Assembly (NCBI GenBank): GCA_023433965.1
Contig: JAEYTQ010000157.1
Span: forward strand, 1-10,864
Direction: 5' to 3'
DNA length: 10,864 nucleotides
From: Pseudomonadota bacterium
GTDB lineage: Bacteria; Pseudomonadota; Alphaproteobacteria; Rhizobiales; Xanthobacteraceae
Shown: positions 5,427 through 10,864 of the stretch, one piece after another
How the letters are laid out: every line of letters starts with the position of its first letter
How positions within the stretch are numbered: the first letter of the stretch is position 1
Position numbers and translations under genes: made by a program
Notes under the pieces: generated by a model
The model's input: the letters and a program-made list of their open reading frames with translations, nothing else
The model's database searches: none
Told to the model about the DNA's origin: nothing

Positions 5427-6910
5427 CCGGATGCCCGCTGCAGTTCGGCTGGGCCGCCAGCGTCGAACTTGCCGAGCGGGGTCGTTGCCGTCTTGCGCGT
5501 CAACGGTACCTCTAGTCGGCAAAACAGGCCCTCGGCGCGCCAATCGAACTGCGCCTGTCCGCCGAGCTGGGACTCGACGCTCGCAAGCAGGCTTCGCGTG
5601 CCGAAGCCGCGGGATGTGGGCGCCTTGACCAGTGGGCCGCCGGATTCCTCCCAACTCAGCGTGAGCAGCTCGTTCTCGACGCGCCAATCGATCGCGAGTC
5701 GCCCTGATCGAGTCGAGAGCGCGCCATACTTGGCCGAGTTTGTGAAGAGCTCGTGCAGCGCGAGCGCGAGCGTCTGGGCCGTCGTCGGCAGCAATTGAAC
5801 TTTCGGACCTGCCAACCTGATCTGATCCCCGAGCGAATAGGGTGCAAGCTCCTCGTCGATCAGCCTGGAGAGCTCGGCGCCCTGCCAGCTCGACAGCGAC
5901 AGGATGGTGTGCACGCGTGCGAGGGCATTGATGCGTCCCTCGACGGCGTTGACATAGGCCTTGACCTCGTCGGCGCGGGTGAGCCGCACGATCGACTGCG
6001 CCAACGCCAGCGCGTTCTTGGCGCGATGATCGACTTCCCGCGCCAGCAGATTCTGCCGTTCCTCGGCGCGCTTGCGCTCGGTGATGTCGACGGTGACGCC
6101 GCTGACGCGCACCACGCGCCCGCTCTCGTCCGTCGTCGCCGCCGCCGTGCCGACGCACCAGCGCACCTCCCCGTCGGGCCGCACGATGCGGAACTCGGTC
6201 TCATAGGCGCGCACGCCCTTGTTGAACTCGGCGATCGCCTTGCGCAATTGATCGACGTCGTCTGGATGCAACAGGGCCTGAACGTTGGCCGGATTGACCT
6301 CGAAACTTTCGGGGGCGACGCCAAAGATGCGGTACTGTCCCTCGTCCCACATCCAGTCGCCGCTGATCCAGTCCCAGTCCCAGGACCCCATCTTGCCGGC
6401 GGCGATTGCCATGCTGCGCCGCTGCTCGCTCTCGCGCAGCATCGCGGTCGAGCGCTCCAGTTCCGCCGTGCGAGCGCGGACGCGGTCCTCGAGCTCGTGG
6501 TTCAGGCGCTCGAGCTCGCGGGTCTTGCGGTAGAGTTCCGCGAACACTCTAATCTTGGCGCGCAGCACCTCCGGCACGACCGGCACCGGCACGTAGTCGA
6601 CCGCGCCCATCTCGTAGCCGCGCAGCCGGTCGATGTCGCTGACCTGGATCGCCGAGATGAAAATCATCGCGGTCTTCTGGAACCGCGGGTGCTCCCGGAT
6701 CATCGCGGCGAGCTCGAAGCCGTCGAGCTCGGGCATGCAGACGTCGACCAGGATCACCGCGATCTCGGTCTTGAGCAGCACCTCCAGCGCCTCGCGGCCC
6801 GAGGAGGCGATCACGAGGTTCTCGCCGAGATCCTTCAGGATCACCTCATAGGCGAGCAGCTTGGCCGGCTGATCGTCGACGAGGAGGATGTTGACCTTTT
6901 CGTGGTCCAT
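5423..6910 (-). CDS. REC-PAS-HWE histidine kinase (495 aa)
   Basis: A soluble signalling protein. Residues 5-120 are a receiver domain (acidic D12-D13, phosphoacceptor D56 in ILVDVCMPELDG, S86). Residues 124-165 form a coiled-coil linker, 166-280 a PAS domain with PAC end (VDITERKRAEE), and 285-480 the kinase. The phosphoacceptor is H295 in EVDHRAKN; the N-box is LHELFTNSAKYGALS with H386 and N391; W420-E-E422 completes the HWE signature. The domain order suggests the receiver controls the kinase. The usual receiver lysine is replaced by V109 (DYVPVPVVPE). HWE and related HisKA2 kinases in alphaproteobacteria can phosphorylate PhyR of the general stress response; that role here is inference. 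The start at 6910 is 13 bp after the hybrid-kinase stop, implying cotranscription; the in-frame extension to 6952 would overlap that gene. Confidence 0.92.
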   Translation of the reverse strand: MDHEKVNILLVDDQPAKLLAYEVILKDLGENLVIASSGREALEVLLKTEIAVILVDVCMPELDGFELAAMIREHPRFQKTAMIFISAIQVSDIDRLRGYEMGAVDYVPVPVVPEVLRAKIRVFAELYRKTRELERLNHELEDRVRARTAELERSTAMLRESEQRRSMAIAAGKMGSWDWDWISGDWMWDEGQYRIFGVAPESFEVNPANVQALLHPDDVDQLRKAIAEFNKGVRAYETEFRIVRPDGEVRWCVGTAAATTDESGRVVRVSGVTVDITERKRAEERQNLLAREVDHRAKNALALAQSIVRLTRADEVKAYVNAVEGRINALARVHTILSLSSWQGAELSRLIDEELAPYSLGDQIRLAGPKVQLLPTTAQTLALALHELFTNSAKYGALSTRSGRLAIDWRVENELLTLSWEESGGPLVKAPTSRGFGTRSLLASVESQLGGQAQFDWRAEGLFCRLEVPLTRKTATTPLGKFDAGGPAELQRASG

Positions 6911-6923
6911 TCTCGGATCCAAC

Positions 6924-9900
6924 TCAGCGGTGCAGCCACATGCGGATCGCAAGCAGCAATTGATCGGTGTTGACGGGTTTGGCGAGGTAATCGGACGCGC
7001 CGGCTTCGAGGCATTTCTCCCGGTCGCCCTTCATCGCCTTTGCGGTCAACGCGATGATCGGAAGACGGGCGAAGGCCGGGTTCTCGCGGATCACACCGAT
7101 GGTCTGATAGCCATCCATCTGCGGCATCATGATGTCCATCAGCACGATCGCGATTTCCGGATTGGATTCGACCAAGGTCACCGCCTCGCTGCCGGTCGTG
7201 GCCGTCAGCACTTTCATGCCCCGTCGCTCCAGCACGCTCGACAGGGCGAAGATGTTACGGGCGTCGTCGTCGACGAGCAGGGCGGTCTTGCCGATCAGAT
7301 CCTCGTCGGAACTGTTCAGCTTCTCCAGCATGCGCTGCTTCTCGATCGGCAGCTCGGTGATCACGCGGTGCAGGAACAACGCGGTCTCGTCGAGCAGGCG
7401 CTCGGGCGATTCCACGCCCTTGACCACGATGCTGCGCGCCATGGTATGGAGCTCCGCGTCCTCCTCCGCCGAGAGCTCGCGGCCCGTGAACACCACGACC
7501 GGGATGTTCGACAGCGCCTCGTCGTTGCGGATCTGGTCGAGCACCTCGAAGCCGCTCATGTCTGGCAGCCGCAGGTCCAGCACCACGCAATCGCAGGGCT
7601 GCTCGCGCAGCGTCGAGAGCGCGCCGGCCCCGCTATCCGTAGCGAGGATCTCGATGTCGTCATGGTGCAGTAGCTCGCGGATCGAGAGCCGCTCGGCCTC
7701 GTTGTCCTCGACGATCAAGAGCCGCTTGCGCCGCGGCCGCGCATATTCCTTGATCTGCGTCAGCGCGGCCGAGACGCCTTCGGTCGTGGTCGGCTTGTTG
7801 ACGAAGGAGAACGCGCCGCGCGCCAGCGCGTGCTGGCGATCCTCGTCGAGCGTGATGATCTGCACGGGGATGTGGCGGGTGAGCGGATTGTGCTTGAGCT
7901 GGCTCAGCACGGTCCAGCCGAGCATGTCGGGCAGGAACACGTCGAGCGAAACCGCGGTCGGCTGGTATTGCTTGGCGAGCTCGAGGGCCTCGGCGCCGCG
8001 CGCAGCGACCAGAACCTTGAATCCCTTGTCGCGCGCGAGGTCGACGAGGATTCGCGCATAATGTGGGTCGTCCTCGACGATCAGGAGGATGCTGTCGCCC
8101 GGCTCGAGGTTGAGCCGGTCGTCGGGAAGCTGCTCGATGACACGCTGCTGGTCGGGCGCGCCGGGCTGTAACGCCGGCGGCTGGCCGTATTGCTGTGACG
8201 CAGGCGCGGCGCGCGGTGCGAGGGTCGGGCCGGAATAGTTGAGCGGTAGATAAAGCGTGAACGACGAGCCCTTGCCCGGCGCGCTACGCAGATGAATCTC
8301 GCCTCCGAGCAGGCTCGCCAGCTCGCGGCTGATCGCAAGCCCGAGGCCGGTGCCGCCATATTTGCGGCTGGTGCCGGCATCAGCCTGCTGGAACGCCTCG
8401 AAGATCAGCTTCTGCTTCTCAACGGGAATGCCGATGCCGGTGTCAGACACTTCGAACGCGATCACGGCCGGCGCGGCGTTCAGCACCGGATGATCCGATC
8501 CCCAGCCGCCGATCGCGCCGGCGACCTTCAGGCGCACTTCGCCCTCGGCGGTGAACTTGAAGGCGTTGGAGAGCAGGTTCTTCAGCACCTGTTGCAGGCG
8601 CTTGGAGTCGGTGACGATGCTGCGTGGCAGGTTCGGATCGACGTCGATCTTGAACGACAGGTTGCGGTTGTCCGCCTCGTGCCGGAACGGCCGCCCGACG
8701 GTTTCGAGCAGGTTGGCGGTCAGGATCTCCTCGGCATCGACCGTCACCGTGCCGGACTCGATCTTGGAGAGATCGAGAATGTCGCTGATGAGATTGAGCA
8801 GGTCGGTGCCGGCGCCGTGAATGGTGCGGGCGAACTCGACCTGCTTGGCCGAGAGGTTGCCGTCCGGATTGTCGGTGAGCTGCTGCCCCAGGATCAGGAT
8901 CGAATTCAGCGGCGTGCGCAGCTCGTGGCTCATGTTCGCGAGGAATTCGGATTTGTACTTCGAGGTCAGCGCGAGCTCGGTGGCTTTTTCCTCGAGCGCG
9001 CGGCGGGCCTGCTCGATTTCCTGATTCTTGCGCTCCACCTCCACGTTGCGTTCGGCGAGCTGCTGCGCCTTCTGCTCGAGCTGGTCGTTGGTCTGCTGCA
9101 ATTCGCGCTGCTGGGTCTGGAGCTCGCCGGCGAGCTGCTGCGATTGCTTGAGCAGGCCTTCGGTCTGCATCGTGGCCTCGATCGAATTGAGCACGATGCC
9201 GATGGAGTCGGTGAGCTGCTCCAGGAACGTCATCTGCGAGGTCGTGAAGGAGACGAGCGAGGCGAGCTCGATCACGGCCTTGACCTGGCCTTCGAACAGG
9301 ACCGGCAGCACAACGAGATTCTTCGGCGCGACGCGGAACAGGGCCGAGTTGATCGGCGCCACATCGGACGGAATGTCGGAGACGACGCGCGGCCGCTTGT
9401 CGAGAGCACATTGGCCGATCAGCCCTTCGCCGAACTGGAGCACGGGCAGATAGGGATAGGCGCCGTCGCTGGCGTAAGAGGCCAGCAGCAGGAGCTGCGG
9501 ACTATCCTCGTTCTCGACCTGGTAGATCACGCCTGTATGGGCGTTCACCAACGGCGACAGTTCGGTAAGCAGCAGCCGACCGACGGTGGTGAGGTCGCGC
9601 TGGCCCTGCAGCATGTTGGTGAACTTCGCCAGGTTGGTCTTCAGCCAGTCCTGCTCGGTGTTAACTTCCGTCGTGAGACGGAGGTTCGTGATCATCGTGT
9701 TGATGTTGTCCTTCAGCTCCGCCACTTCGCCGCGGGCGTCGACCTGGATCGACCGCGTCAGGTCGCCCTTGGTCACGGCGGTCGCCACTTCCGCGATCGC
9801 GCGCACCTGCGAGGTCAGGTTGGCCGCCAGGAGGTTGACGTTGCCGGTGAGGTCCTTCCAGGTACCGGCTGCACCAGGCACGTTGGCCTGGCCGCCGAGC

Positions 9901-9938
9901 CGGCCTTCGACGCCGACCTCGCGCGCCACCGACGTCAC
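6924..9938 (-). CDS. C-terminal segment of hybrid kinase: HAMP-GAF-HisKA-HATPase-REC-REC-REC
   Basis: This segment follows the in-frame stop and ends 13 bp before the HWE kinase start. Order, counted from the GTG at 9938: end of one HAMP unit and a last HAMP (1-95), GAF-like domain (about 120-262), Gln/Glu coiled coil (263-330), HisKA with H338 in SHELRTPLN, HATPase with NAFKF, DTGIGIP and [10 protein letters not shown], then three receivers with phosphoacceptors D666, D788 and D935. All three keep the acidic pair and the lysine, so the phosphorelay looks intact. The architecture resembles fungal group III (Nik1/Os-1) and bacterial poly-HAMP hybrid kinases. The GTG at 9938 has no Shine-Dalgarno and falls inside a HAMP domain, so it is unlikely to be a natural start. 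No membrane segment is visible in this part. Confidence 0.9.
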   Translation of the reverse strand: MTSVAREVGVEGRLGGQANVPGAAGTWKDLTGNVNLLAANLTSQVRAIAEVATAVTKGDLTRSIQVDARGEVAELKDNINTMITNLRLTTEVNTEQDWLKTNLAKFTNMLQGQRDLTTVGRLLLTELSPLVNAHTGVIYQVENEDSPQLLLLASYASDGAYPYLPVLQFGEGLIGQCALDKRPRVVSDIPSDVAPINSALFRVAPKNLVVLPVLFEGQVKAVIELASLVSFTTSQMTFLEQLTDSIGIVLNSIEATMQTEGLLKQSQQLAGELQTQQRELQQTNDQLEQKAQQLAERNVEVERKNQEIEQARRALEEKATELALTSKYKSEFLANMSHELRTPLNSILILGQQLTDNPDGNLSAKQVEFARTIHGAGTDLLNLISDILDLSKIESGTVTVDAEEILTANLLETVGRPFRHEADNRNLSFKIDVDPNLPRSIVTDSKRLQQVLKNLLSNAFKFTAEGEVRLKVAGAIGGWGSDHPVLNAAPAVIAFEVSDTGIGIPVEKQKLIFEAFQQADAGTSRKYGGTGLGLAISRELASLLGGEIHLRSAPGKGSSFTLYLPLNYSGPTLAPRAAPASQQYGQPPALQPGAPDQQRVIEQLPDDRLNLEPGDSILLIVEDDPHYARILVDLARDKGFKVLVAARGAEALELAKQYQPTAVSLDVFLPDMLGWTVLSQLKHNPLTRHIPVQIITLDEDRQHALARGAFSFVNKPTTTEGVSAALTQIKEYARPRRKRLLIVEDNEAERLSIRELLHHDDIEILATDSGAGALSTLREQPCDCVVLDLRLPDMSGFEVLDQIRNDEALSNIPVVVFTGRELSAEEDAELHTMARSIVVKGVESPERLLDETALFLHRVITELPIEKQRMLEKLNSSDEDLIGKTALLVDDDARNIFALSSVLERRGMKVLTATTGSEAVTLVESNPEIAIVLMDIMMPQMDGYQTIGVIRENPAFARLPIIALTAKAMKGDREKCLEAGASDYLAKPVNTDQLLLAIRMWLHR

Positions 9939-9962
9939 CTGGTCGGCGAAGGTCGCGAGTGT

Positions 9963-10864
<902 letters not shown>

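Noticed and set aside
5753..6973. A 406-codon open frame on the plus strand opposite the kinase genes
   Set aside because: It has no ribosome site, is rich in His, Asp, Arg and Leu as expected for the complement of GC-rich coding DNA, and lies over a gene with full domain motifs.
7129..8061. A 310-codon plus-strand frame opposite the hybrid-kinase receivers
   Set aside because: Ser-rich, low-information product without start signals; it is the complement of well-defined receiver domains.

Overview
The window is GC-rich with strongly G/C-ending codons, and it has the gene content of an alphaproteobacterium. Protein sequences and regulatory signals (an HWE histidine kinase, FixK/FNR-type and EcfG-type promoter elements, several small rhizobial-type hypotheticals) point to the Bradyrhizobium/Rhodopseudomonas group. 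That is recognition from the sequence, not the result of a search.

Layout. Positions 48-1116 hold a small conserved hypothetical gene converging on a tandem-domain universal stress protein gene, which has a TTGA-N6-TCAA FixK/FNR box upstream. Positions 1327-2874 encode a periplasmic Do/HtrA serine protease, preceded by a 10-bp perfect inverted repeat at its start codon and followed by a clear rho-independent terminator. Positions 3139-5426 hold seven small genes: an exported Cys-containing protein, a DUF6496-like basic protein with an H1-like Lys tail, a DUF3072-like protein, two small unrecognised ORFs, an exported Ser/Gly/Lys-rich protein and a two-helix membrane protein. Three of the minus-strand genes carry GGAAC-N16-xGTT elements 22-36 nt upstream, matching promoters of the general-stress sigma factor EcfG.

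Positions 5423-10864 (minus strand) hold a two-gene signalling unit. The upstream gene encodes a giant poly-HAMP hybrid histidine kinase (HAMP repeats of exactly 92 codons, GAF, coiled coil, HisKA, HATPase, three receiver domains) whose 5' end lies outside the window. An in-frame TAG at 9963-9965 cuts its reading frame in the last full HAMP unit. Thirteen bases after it comes a REC-PAS-HWE kinase gene.

The common theme is stress and envelope physiology: a protein-quality-control protease, a Usp, an EcfG-type small-gene cluster, and sensor kinases of a class that in alphaproteobacteria can feed the PhyR/EcfG pathway. No tRNA, rRNA, CRISPR array, insertion sequence or integrase was seen. No gene-free stretch exceeds 300 bases; the longest, 2875-3138, holds the protease terminator and otherwise nothing I can name.
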